A stretch of DNA of 64,000 nt from the NCBI RefSeq assembly GCF_040954835.1, contig NC_090698.1:43560157-43624156 (forward strand), read 5' to 3'. The position numbers were made by a program, and so were the translations under genes. How positions within the stretch are numbered: the first letter of the stretch is position 1; every line of letters starts with the position of its first letter. The notes below the pieces were generated by a model that worked only from the letters and a program-made list of their open reading frames with translations, made no database searches and had not been told where the DNA came from. Source of the stretch: Lepisosteus oculatus (Eukaryota; Chordata; Actinopteri; Semionotiformes; Lepisosteidae). This document shows, one piece after another, positions 51,269-63,659 of the stretch.

Positions 51269-53067
51269 TCAGTAGGTTACTGTACCTGACAATCAAAAAT
51301 GGTCAAAAATCCAAAGTTTGCAAACACACTTTCTACATGATGATCTCACTTATTTTTGCATTTCAGTCTATATAAAATGATGTCTTGCGGTAAGATTTAG
51401 TGGCAATTGTAATACGAACCTTTACATGGAACAATATATGCTTATTGTATACTTTATTTCTGATGCAGGTTTCAAAAAGATGAAATAGTGCAAATTTAAA
51501 ACAGATTCACATTAGATACATTCTTTATACACCAACACTGCTACATTAAGTATTTCTGAGTGATCTGGAGTCATTTGGGTAACATTTTTAGCACAGTGTT
51601 TTGATGCCGGGATTTTGAAACTTTTTCTATAAGTTCCCGAGCTAGGGTTAGGGTTTAAACACTCCTGGAAATGTTTTGATGCATTTTCTGTGGTTTCAGA
51701 TGCGTTTAAATTCCAGGAAAGGTGTTGTTTTGTTGTTTCCTCAACAAATTAATTTTGCCCAATTTTGCAGTTTTTGCTTAGCCATGTACCTGTCAATCAA
51801 AAATTGTCAAAAATCCAAAGTTTGCAAATACACTTTCTGCATGATAATCTCACTTATTTTTGCATTTCAGTCTATATAAAATGATGCTTTGCGGTAAGAT
51901 TTAGTGGCATTTGTAATACGAACCTTTACAGGGAACAATATATCCTTATTGTATACTTTATTTCTGATGCAGGTTACAAAAAGAAGAAATAGTGCAAATT
52001 TAAAACAGATTCACATTAGATACATTCTTTACACGCCAACACTGCTACATTAAGTATTTCTGAGTGATCTGGAGTCATTTGGGTAACATTTTTAGCACAG
52101 TGTTTTGATGCCGGGATTTTGAAACTTTTTCTTTAAGTTCACGAGCTAGGGTTAGGGTTAGGGTTTAAACACTCCTGGAAATGTTTTGATGCATTTTCTG
52201 TGCTTTAAGATGCATTTAAATTCCAGGAAAGGTGTTGTTTTGTTGTTTCCTCAACAAATACATTTTGCCCAATTTTACAGTTTTTGCTGAGCCATGTACC
52301 TGTCAATCAAAAATTGTCAAAAATCCAAAGTTTGCAAATACACTTTCTGCATGATAATCTCACTTATTTTTGCATTTCAGTCTATATAAAATGATGCTTT
52401 GCGGTAAGATTTAGTGGCATTTGTAATACGAACCTTTACATGGAACAATATATGCTTATTGTATACTTTATTTCTGATGCAGGTTACAAAAAGAAGAAAT
52501 GGTGCAAATTTAAAACAGATTCACATTAGATACATTCTTTATACGCCAACACTGCTACATGAAGTATTTCTGAGTGATCTGGAGTCATTTGGGTAACATT
52601 TTTAGCACAGTGTTTTGATGCCGGGATTTTGAAACTTTTTCTTTAAGTTCCCGAGCTAGGGTTAGGGCTTAAACACTCTTGGAAATGGTTTGATGCATTT
52701 TCTGTGCTTTAAGATGCATTTAAATTCCAGGAAAGGTGTTGTTTTGTTGTTTCCTCAACAAATCAATTTTGCCTAATTTTGAAGTTTTTGCTAAGCCATG
52801 TACCTGTCAATCAAAAATAGTCAAAAATCCAAAGTTTGCAGACACACTTTCTGCATGATAATGTCACTTGTTTTTTCATTTCAGTCTATATAAAATGATG
52901 CTTTGCGGTAAGATTTAGTGGCAATTGTAATACGAACCTTTACATGGAACAATATATGCTTATTGTATACTTTATTTCTGATGCATGTTACAAAAAGAAG
53001 AAATAGTGCAAATTTAAAACAGATTCACATTAGATACATTCTTTATACGCCAACACTGCTACATTAA

Positions 53068-53110
53068 GTATTTCCAAAAAAATCCAAAATCCAAAAATAA
53101 AAATCCAAAG
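53068..53110 (+). repeat. Internal deletion junction in one satellite unit
   Basis: Here 'ttaagtatttc' is joined to 'caaaaaaatccaaaatccaa' and 'aaaaataaaaatccaaag', so about 230 bp of the unit, including the TTAGGG block, is missing. The landmark spacing drops to 277 bp (52882 to 53159). The junction is filled with short A-rich 'aaaatcc' iterations. Confidence 0.85.
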
Positions 53111-56100
53111 TTTGCAAACACACTTTCTGCATGATAATCTCACTTATTTTTGCATTTCAGTCTATATAAAATGATGCTTTGCGGTAAAATTTAGTGGCAA
53201 TTGTAATACGAACCTTTACAGGGAACAATATATGCTTATTGTTAACTTTATTTCTGATGCAGGTTACAAAAAGAAGAAATAGTGCAAATTTAAAACAGAT
53301 TCACATTAGATACATTCTTTATACGCCAACACTGCTACATGAAGTATTTCTGAGTGATCTGGAGTCATTTGGGTAACATTTTTAGCACAGTGTTTTGATG
53401 CCGGGATTTTGAAACCTTTTCTTTAAGTTCCCGAGCTAGGGTTAGGGTTAGGGTTTAAACACTCCTGGAAATGTTTTGGTGCATTTTCTGTGGTTTCAGA
53501 TGCGTTTAAATTCCAGGAAAGGTGTTGTTTTGTTGTTTCCTCAACAAATAAATTTTCCCTAATTTTGAAGTTTTTGCTAAGCCATGTATGTACCTGTCAG
53601 TCAAAAATGGTCAAAACTCAAAAGTTTGTAAACACACTTTCTGCATGATAATCTCACTTATTTTTGCATTTCAGTCTATATAAAATGATGCTTTGCGGTA
53701 AGATTTAGTGGCAATTGTAATACGAACCTTTACATGGAACAATATATGCTTATTGTATACTTTATTTCTGATGCATGTTACAAAAAGAAGAAATAGTGCA
53801 AATTTAAAACAGATTCACATTAGATACATTCTTTATACGCCAACACTGCTACATTAAGTATTTCTGAGTGATCTGGAGTCATTTGGGTAACATTTTTAGC
53901 ACAGTGTTTTGATGCCGGGATTTAGAAACTTTTTCTATAAGTACCCGAGCTAGGGTTAGGGTTAGGGTTTATACAATCCTGGAAATGTTTTGATGCATTT
54001 TCTGTGGTTTCAGATGCGTTTAAATTCCAGGAAAGCTGTTTTGTTGTTTCCTCAACAAATAAATTTTGCCCAATTTTGCAGTTTTTGCTTAGCCATGTAC
54101 CTGTCAATCAAAAATAGCCAAAAATCCAAAGTTTGCAAACACACTTTCTGCATGATAATCTCACTTATTTTTGCATTTCAGTCTATATAAAATGATGCTT
54201 TGCGGTAAGATTTAGTGGCAATTGTAATACGAACCTTTACATGGAACAATATATGCTTATTGTATACTTTATTTCTGATGCAGGTTAAAAAAGAAGAAAT
54301 AGTGCAAATTTAAAACAGATTCACATTAGATACATTCTTTATACGCCAACACTGCTACATTAAGTATTTCTGAGTGATCTGGATTCATTTGGGTAACATT
54401 TTTAGCACAGTGTTTTGATGCCGGGATTTTGAAACTTTTTCTATAAGTACCCGAGCTAGGGTTAGGGTTTATACAATCCTGGAAATGTTTTGATGCATTT
54501 TCTGTGGTTTCAGATGCGTTTAAATTCCAGGAAAGGTGTTGTTTTGTTGTTTCCTTAACATATAAATTTTGCAGTTTTTGCTTAGCCATGTTCCTGTCAA
54601 TCAAAAATGGTCAAAAATCCAAAGTTTGCAAGCACACTTTCTGCATGATAATCTCACTTATTTTTGCATTTCAGTCTATATAAAATGATGCTTTGCGGTA
54701 AGATTTAGTGGCAAATGTAATACGAACCTTTACATGGAACAATATATGCTTATTGTATACTTTATTTCTGATGCAGGTTACAAAAAGAAGAAATAGTGCA
54801 AATTTAAAACAGATTCACATTAGATACATTTATTATACTCCAAGACTGCTACATTAAGTATTTCTGAGTGATCTGGAGTCATTTGGGTAACATTTTTAGC
54901 ACAGTGTTTTGATGCCGGGATTTTGAAACTTTTTCTATAAGTACCCGAGCTAGGGTTAGGGTTTAAACACTCCTGGAAATGTTTTGATGCATTTTCTGTG
55001 GTCTCAGATGCATTTAAATTCCAGGAAAGGTGTTGTTTTGTTGTTTCCTCAACAAATACATTTTGCCCAATTTTGCAGTTTTTGCTTAGCCATGTACCTG
55101 TCAATCAAAAATGGTCAAAAATCCAAAGTTTGCAAACACACTTTCTGCATGATAATGTCACTTATTTTTTCATTTCAGTCTATATAAAATGATGATTTGC
55201 TATAAGATTTAGTGGCAATTGTAATACGAACCTTTACATGGAACAATATATGCTTATTGTATACTTTATTTCTGATGCAGGTTACAAAAAGAAGAAATAG
55301 TGCAAATTTAAAACAGATTCACATTAGATACATTTATTATACGCCAACACTGCTACATTAAGTATTTCTGAGTGATCTGGAGTCATTTGGGTAACATTTT
55401 TAGCACAGTGTTTTGATGCCAGGCTTTTGAAACTCTTTCTATAAGTACTCGAGCTAGGGTTAGGGTTAGGGTTTAAACACTCCTGGAAATGTTTTGATGC
55501 ATTTTCTGTGGTTTCAGATGCGTTTAAATTCCAGGAAAGGTGTTGATTTGTTGTTTCCTCAACAAATACATTTTGCCCAATTTTGCAGTTTTTGCTTAGC
55601 CATGTACCTGTCATTCAAAAATGGTAAAAAATCAAAAGTTTGCAAACACACTTTCTGCATGATAATGTCACTTATTTTTTCATTTCAGTCTATATAAAAT
55701 AATGCTTTGCGGTAAGATTTAGTGGCAATTGTAATACGAACCTTTACATGGAACAATATATGCTTATTGTATATTTTATTTCTGATGCAGGTTACATAAA
55801 GAAGAAATAGTGCAAATTTAAAACAGATTCACATTAGATACATTTATTATACTCCAAGACTGCTACATTAAGTATTTCTGAGTGATCTGGAGTCATTTGG
55901 GTAACATTTTTAGCACAGTGTTTTGATGCCGGGATTTTGAAACTTTTTTCTATAAGTACCCGAGCTAGGGTTAGGGTTTAAACACTCCTGGAAATGTTTT
56001 GATGCATTTTCTGTGCTTTCAGATGCGTTTAAATTCCAGGAAAGGTGTTGTTTTGTTGTTTCCTCAACAAATACATTTTGCCCAATTTTGCAGTTTTTGC

Positions 56101-56667
56101 TTAGCCATGTACCTGTCAATCAAAAATAGTCAAAAATCCAAAGTTTGCAAACACACTTTCTGCATGATAATGTCACTTATTTTTGCATTTCAGTCTATAT
56201 AAAATGATGCTTTGCGGTAAGATTTAGTGGCAATTGTAATACGAACCTTTACATGGAACAATATATGCTTATTGTATACAGTACTTTATTTCTGATGCAG
56301 GTTACAAAAAGAAGAAATAGTGCAAATTTAAAACAGATTCACATTAGATACATTTATTATACTCCAAGACTGCTACATTAAGTATTTCTGAGTGATCTGG
56401 AGTCATTTGGGTAACATTTTTAGCACAGTGTTTTGATGCCGGGATTTTGAAACTTTTTCTATAAGTACCCGAGCTAGGGTTAGGGTTAGGGCTTAAACAC
56501 TCCTGGAAATGTTTTGATGCATTTTCTGTGCTTTTGGATGCGTTTAAATTCCAGGAAAGGTGTTGTTTTGTTGTTTCCTCAACAAATACATTTTGCCCAA
56601 TTTTGCAGTTTTTGCTTAACCATGTACCTGTCAATCAAAAATGGTCAAAAATCCAAAGTTTGCAAAT

Positions 56668-56731
56668 AAATCTTATAGCAAATCATCATTTTATATAGAC
56701 TGAAATGAAAAAATAAGTGACATTATCATGC
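56668..56731 (-). repeat. 64-bp inverted segment inside the satellite
   Basis: The segment is the reverse complement of 55147-55210, including that unit's private variant 'gatgatttgctataag', which I find in no other unit. It replaces the normal 'cacactttctgc...gcggt' part between 'tttgcaaa' and 'aagatttagtggc'. Confidence 0.92.
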
Positions 56732-59603
56732 CAAGATTTAGTGGCAATTGTAATACGAACCTTTACATGGAACAATATATGCTTATTGTATACAGTACTT
56801 TATTTCTGATGCAGGTTACAAAAAGAAGAAATAGTGCAAATTTAAAACAGATTCACATTAGATACATTTATTATACTCCAAGACTGCTACATTAAGTATT
56901 TCTGAGTGATCTGGAGTCATTTGGGTAACATTTTTAGCACAGTGTTTTGATGCTGGGATTTAGAAACTTTTTCTATAAGTACCCGATCTAGGGTTAGGGT
57001 TAGGGTTTAAACACTCCTGGAAATGTTTTGATGCATTTTCTGTGCTTTCAGATGCGTTTAAATTCCAGGAAAGGTGTTGTTTTGTTGTTTCCTCAACAAA
57101 TACATTTTGCCCAATTTTGGAGTTTTTGCTTCGCCATGTACCTGTCAATCAAAAATGGTCAAAAATCCAAAGTTTGCAAATACACTTTCTGCATGATAAT
57201 CTCACTTATTTTTGCATTTCAGTCTATATAAAATGATGTTTTGCGGTAAGATTAAGTGGCAATTGTAATACGAACCTTTACATGGAACAATATATATTTT
57301 TATTGTATACTTTATTTCTGATGCAGGTTACAAAAAGAAGAAATAGTGCAAATTTAAAACAGATTCACATTAGATACATTTATTATACTCCAAGACTGCT
57401 ACATTAAGTATTTCTGAGTGATCTGGAGTCATTTGGGTAACATTTTTAGCACAGTGTTTTGATGCTGGGATTTAGAAACTTTTTCTATAAGTACCCGAGC
57501 TAGGGTTAGGGTTAGGGTTTAAACACTCCTGGAAATGTTTTGATGCATTTTCTGTGGTCTCAGATGCATTTAAATTCCAGGAAAGGTGTTGTTTTGTTGT
57601 TTCCTCAACAAATACATTTTGCCCAATTTTTTAGTTTTTGCTTAGCCATGTACCTGTCAATCAAAAATGGTCAAAAATCCAAAGTTTGCAAACACACTTT
57701 CTGCATGATAATGTCACTTATTTTTTCATTTCAGTCTATATAAAATGATGCTTTGCGGTAAGATTTAGCGGCAATTGTAATACAAACCTTTACATGGAAC
57801 AATATATGCTTATTGTATACTTTATTTCTGATGCAGGTTACAAAAAGAAGAAATAGTGCAAATTTAAAACAGATTCACATTAGATACATTTATTATACTC
57901 CAAGACTGCTACATTAAGTATTTCTGAGTGATCTGAAGTCATTTGGGTAACATTTTTAGCACAGTGTTTTGATGCCGGGATTTTGAAACTTTTTCTATAA
58001 GTTCCCGAGCTAGGGTTAGGGTTAGGGTTTAAACACTCCTGGAAATGTTTTGATGCATTTTCTGTGGTTTCAGACACGTTTAAATTGCAGGAAAGGTGTT
58101 GTTTTGTTGTTTCCTCAACAAATAAATTTTGCCCAATTTTTTAGTTTTTGCTTAGCCATGTACCAGTCAATCAAAAATGGTCAAAAACCCAAAGTTTGCA
58201 AACACACTTTCTGCATGATAATGTCACTTATTTTTTCATTTCAGTCTATATAAAATGATGCTTTGCGGTAAGATTTAGTGGCAATTGTAATACGAACCTT
58301 TACATGGAACAATATATGCTTATTGTATACTTTATTTCTGATGCAGGTTACAAAAAGAAGAAATAGTGCAAATTTAAAACAGATTCACATTAGATACATT
58401 TATTATACTCCAAGACTGCTACATTAAGTATTTCTGAGTGATCTGGAGTCATTTGGGTAACATTTTTAGCACAGTGTTTTGATGCCGGGATTTTGAAACT
58501 TTTTCTATAAGTACCCGAGCTAGGGTTAGGGTTAGGGTTTAAACACTCCTGGAAATGTTTTGATGCATTTTCTGTGGTTTCAGACACGTTTAAATTGCAG
58601 GAAAGGTGTTGTTTTGTTGTTTCCTCAACAAATAAATTTTGCCCAATTTTTTAGTTTTTGCTTAGCCATGTACCTGTCAATCAAAAATGGTCAAAAATCC
58701 AAAGTTTGCAAATACACTTTCTGCATGATAATGTCACTTATGTTTTCATTTCAGTCTATATAAAATGATGTTTTGCGGTAAGATTTAGTGGCAATTGTAA
58801 TAAGAACCTTTACATGGAACAATATATGCTTATTGTATACTTTATTTCTGATGCAGGTTACAAAAAGAAGAAATAGTGCAAATTTAAAACAGATTCACAT
58901 TAGATACATTTATTATACTCCAAGACTGCTACATTAAGTATTTCTGAGTGATCTGAAGTAATTTGGGTAACATTTTTAGCACAGTGTTTTGATGCCGGGA
59001 TTTTGAAACTTTTTCTATAAGTACCCGATCTAGGGTTAGGGTTAGGGTTTAAACACTCCTGGAAATGTTTTGATGCATTTTCTGTGCTTTCAGATGCGTT
59101 TAAATTCCAGGAAAGGTGTTGTTTTGTTGTTTCCTCAACAAATACATTTTGCCCATTTTTGCAGTTTTTGCTTAGCCATGTACCTGTCAATCAAAAATGG
59201 TCAAAAATCCAAAGTTTGCAAACACACTTTCTGCATGATAATGTCACTTGTTTTTTCATTTCAGTCTATATAAAATGATGCTTTGCGGTAAGATTTAGTG
59301 GCAATTGTAATACGAACCTTTACATGGAACAATATATGCTTATTGTATACTTTATTTCTGATGCAGGTTACAAAAAGAAGAAATAGTGCAAATTTAAAAC
59401 AGATTCACATTAGATACATTTATTATACTCCAAGACTGCTACATTAAGTATTTCTGAGTGATCTGAAGTAATTTGGGTAACATTTTTAGCACAGTGTTTT
59501 GATGCCGGGATTTTGAAACTTTTTCTATAAGTACCCGAGCTAGGGTTAGGGTTAGGGTTTAAACACTCCTGGAAATGTTTTGATGCATTTTCTGTGCTTT
59601 CAG

Positions 59604-62600
59604 CTGCGTTTAAATTCCAGGAAAGGTGTTGTTTTGTTGTTTCCTCAACAAATACATTTTTCCCAATTTTGCAGTTTTTGCTTAGCCATGTACCTGTCAA
59701 TCAAAAATGGTCAAAAATCCAAAGTTTGCAAACACACTTTCTGCATGATAATGTCACTTGTTTTTTCATTTCAGTCTATATAAAATGATGCTTTGCGGTA
59801 AGATTTAGTGGCAATTGTAATACGAACCTTTACATGGAACAATATATGCTTATTGTATACTTTATTTCTGATGCAGGTTACAAAAAGAAGAAATAGTGCA
59901 AATTTAAAACAGATTCACATTAGATACATTCTTTATACGCCAACACTGCTACATTAAGTATTTCTGAGTGATCTGGAGTCATTTGGGTAACATTTTTAGC
60001 ACAGTGTTTTGATGCTGGGATTTAGAAACTTTTTCTATAAGTACCCGAGCTAGGGTTAGGGTTTAAACACTCCTGGAAATGGTTTGATGCATTTTCTGTG
60101 CTTTCAGATGCGATTAAATTCCAGGAAAGGTTTTGTTTTGTTGTTTCCTCAACAAATACATTTTGCCCAATTTTGCAGTTTTTGCTTAGCCATGTACCTG
60201 TCATTCAAAAATGGTCAAAAATCCAAAGTTTGCAAACACACTTTCTGCATGATAATGTCACTTATTTTTTCATTTCAGTCTATATAAAATGATGCTTTGC
60301 GGTAAGATTTAGTGGCAATTGTAATACGAACCTTTACATGGAACAATATATGCTTATTGTATACTTTATTTCTGATGCAGGTTACAAAAAGAAGAAATAG
60401 TGCAAATTTAAAACAGATTCACATTAGATACATTTATTATACTCCAAGACTGCTACATTAAGTATTTCTGAGTGATCTGGAGTCATTTGGGTAACATTTT
60501 TAGCACAGTGTTTTGATGCCGGGATTTTGAAACTTTTTCTATAAGTACCCGAGCTAGGGTTAGGGTTAGGGTTTAAACACTCCTGAGAATGTTTTGATGC
60601 ATTTTCTGTGGTTTCAGACACATTTAAATTGCAGGAAAGGTGTTGTTTTGTTGTTTCCTCAACAAATAAATTTTGCCCAATTTTTTAGTTTTTGCTTAGC
60701 CATGTACCTGTCAATCAAAAATGGTCAAAAATCCAAATTTTGCAAATACACTTTCTGCATGATAATCTCACTTATTTTTGCATTTCAGTCTATATAAAAT
60801 GATGTTTTGCGGCAAGATTTAGTGGCAATTGTAATACGAATCTTTACATGGAACAATATATGCTTATTGTATACTTTATTTCTGATGCAGGTTACAAAAA
60901 GAAGAAATAGTGCAAATTTAAAACAGATTCACATTAGATACATTCTTTATACGCCAACACTGCTACATTAAGTATTTTTGAGTGATCTGGAGTCATTTGG
61001 GTAACATTTTTAGCACAGTGTTTTGATGCTGGGATTTTGAAACTTTTTCTATAAGTACCCGAGCTAGGGTTAGGGTTTAAACACTCCTGGAAATGTTTTG
61101 ATGCATTTTCTGTGCTTTCAGATGCGATTAAATTCCAGGAAAGGTGTTGTTTTGTTGTTTCCTCAACAAATACATTTTGCCAAATTTTGCAGTTTTTGCT
61201 TAGCCATGTACCTGTCATTCAAAAATGGTCAAAAATCCAAAGTTTGCAAACACACTTTCTGCATGATAATGTCACTTATTTTTTCATTTCAGTCTATATA
61301 AAATGATGCTTTGCGGTAAGATTTAGTGGCAATTGTAATACGAACCTTTACATGGAACAATATATGCTTATTGTATACTTTATTTCTGATGCAGGTTACA
61401 AAAAGAAGAAATAGTGCAAATTTAAAACAGATTCACATTAGATACATTTATTATACTCCAAGACTGCTACATTAAGTATTTCTGAGTGATCTGGAGTCAT
61501 TTGGGTAACATTTTTAGCACAGTGTTTTGATGCCGGGATTTTGAAACTTTTTCTATAAGTACCCGAGCTAGGGTTAGGGTTAGGGTTTAAACACTCCTGG
61601 GAATGTTTTGATGCATTTTCTGTGGTTTCAGCTGCGTTTAAATTCCAGGAAAGGTGTTGTTTTGTTGTTTCCTCAACAAATACATTTTTCCCAATTTTGC
61701 AGTTTTTGCTTAGCCATGTACCTGTCAATCAAAAATGGTCAAAAATCCAAAGTTTGCAAACACACTTTCTGCATGATAATGTCACTTGTTTTTTCATTTC
61801 AGTCTATATAAAATGATGCTTTGCGGTAAGATTTAGTGGCAATTGTAATACGAACCTTTACATGGAACAATATATGCTTATTGTATACTTTATTTCTGAT
61901 GCAGGTTACAAAAAGAAGAAATAGTGCAAATTTAAAACAGATTCACATTAGATACATTCTTTATACGCCAACACTGCTACATTAAGTATTTCTGAGTGAT
62001 CTGGAGTCATTTGGGTAACATTTTTAGCACAGTGTTTTGATGCTGGGATTTAGAAACTTTTTCTATAAGTACCCGAGCTAGGGTTAGGGTTTAAACACTC
62101 CTGGAAATGGTTTGATGCATTTTCTGTGCTTTCAGATGCGATTAAATTCCAGGAAAGGTTTTGTTTTGTTGTTTCCTCAACAAATACATTTTGCCCAATT
62201 TTGCAGTTTTTGCTTAGCCATGTACCTGTCATTCAAAAATGGTCAAAAATCCAAAGTTTGCAAACACACTTTCTGCATGATAATGTCACTTATTTTTTCA
62301 TTTCAGTCTATATAAAATGATGCTTTGCGGTAAGATTTAGTGGCAATTGTAATACGAACCTTTACATGGAACAATATATGCTTATTGTATACTTTATTTC
62401 TGATGCAGGTTACAAAAAGAAGAAATAGTGCAAATTTAAAACAGATTCACATTAGATACATTTATTATACTCCAAGACTGCTACATTAAGTATTTCTGAG
62501 TGATCTGGAGTCATTTGGGTAACATTTTTAGCACAGTGTTTTGATGCCGGGATTTTGAAACTTTTTCTATAAGTACCCGAGCTAGGGTTAGGGTTAGGGT

Positions 62601-63659
62601 TTAAACACTCCTGAGAATGTTTTGATGCATTTTCTGTGGTTTCAGACACATTTAAATTGCAGGAAAGGTGTTGTTTTGTTGTTTCCTCAACAAATAAATT
62701 TTGCCCAATTTTTTAGTTTTTGCTTAGCCATGTACCTGTCAATCAAAAATGGTCAAAAATCCAAATTTTGCAAATACACTTTCTGCATGATAATCTCACT
62801 TATTTTTGCATTTCAGTCTATATAAAATGATGTTTTGCGGCAAGATTTAGTGGCAATTGTAATACGAATCTTTACATGGAACAATATATGCTTATTGTAT
62901 ACTTTATTTCTGATGCAGGTTACAAAAAGAAGAAATAGTGCAAATTTAAAACAGATTCACATTAGATACATTCTTTATACGCCAACACTGCTACATTAAG
63001 TATTTTTGAGTGATCTGGAGTCATTTGGGTAACATTTTTAGCACAGTGTTTTGATGCTGGGATTTTGAAACTTTTTCTATAAGTACCCGAGCTAGGGTTA
63101 GGGTTTAAACACTCCTGGAAATGTTTTGATGCATTTTCTGTGCTTTCAGATGCGATTAAATTCCAGGAAAGGTGTTGTTTTGTTGTTTCCTCAACAAATA
63201 CATTTTGCCAAATTTTGCAGTTTTTGCTTAGCCATGTACCTGTCATTCAAAAATGGTCAAAAATCCAAAGTTTGCAAACACACTTTCTGCATGATAATGT
63301 CACTTATTTTTTCATTTCAGTCTATATAAAATGATGCTTTGCGGTAAGATTTAGTGGCAATTGTAATACGAACCTTTACATGGAACAATATATGCTTATT
63401 GTATACTTTATTTCTGATGCAGGTTACAAAAAGAAGAAATAGTGCAAATTTAAAACAGATTCACATTAGATACATTTATTATACTCCAAGACTGCTACAT
63501 TAAGTATTTCTGAGTGATCTGGAGTCATTTGGGTAACATTTTTAGCACAGTGTTTTGATGCCGGGATTTTGAAACTTTTTCTATAAGTACCCGAGCTAGG
63601 GTTAGGGTTAGGGTTTAAACACTCCTGGGAATGTTTTGATGCATTTTCTGTGGTTTCAG
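59604..63659 (+). repeat. Four-unit (2028 bp) tandem duplication within the satellite
   Basis: 59604-61631 and 61632-63659 are copies offset by exactly 2028 bp (504+510+504+510). Private variants shared at that offset include 'ggtttgatgcattt' (60081/62109), 'cctgagaatg' (60583/62611), 'gcggcaagattt' (60809/62837) and 'cgaatctttacatgg' (60837/62865). Subtypes alternate within the block. Confidence 0.92.
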
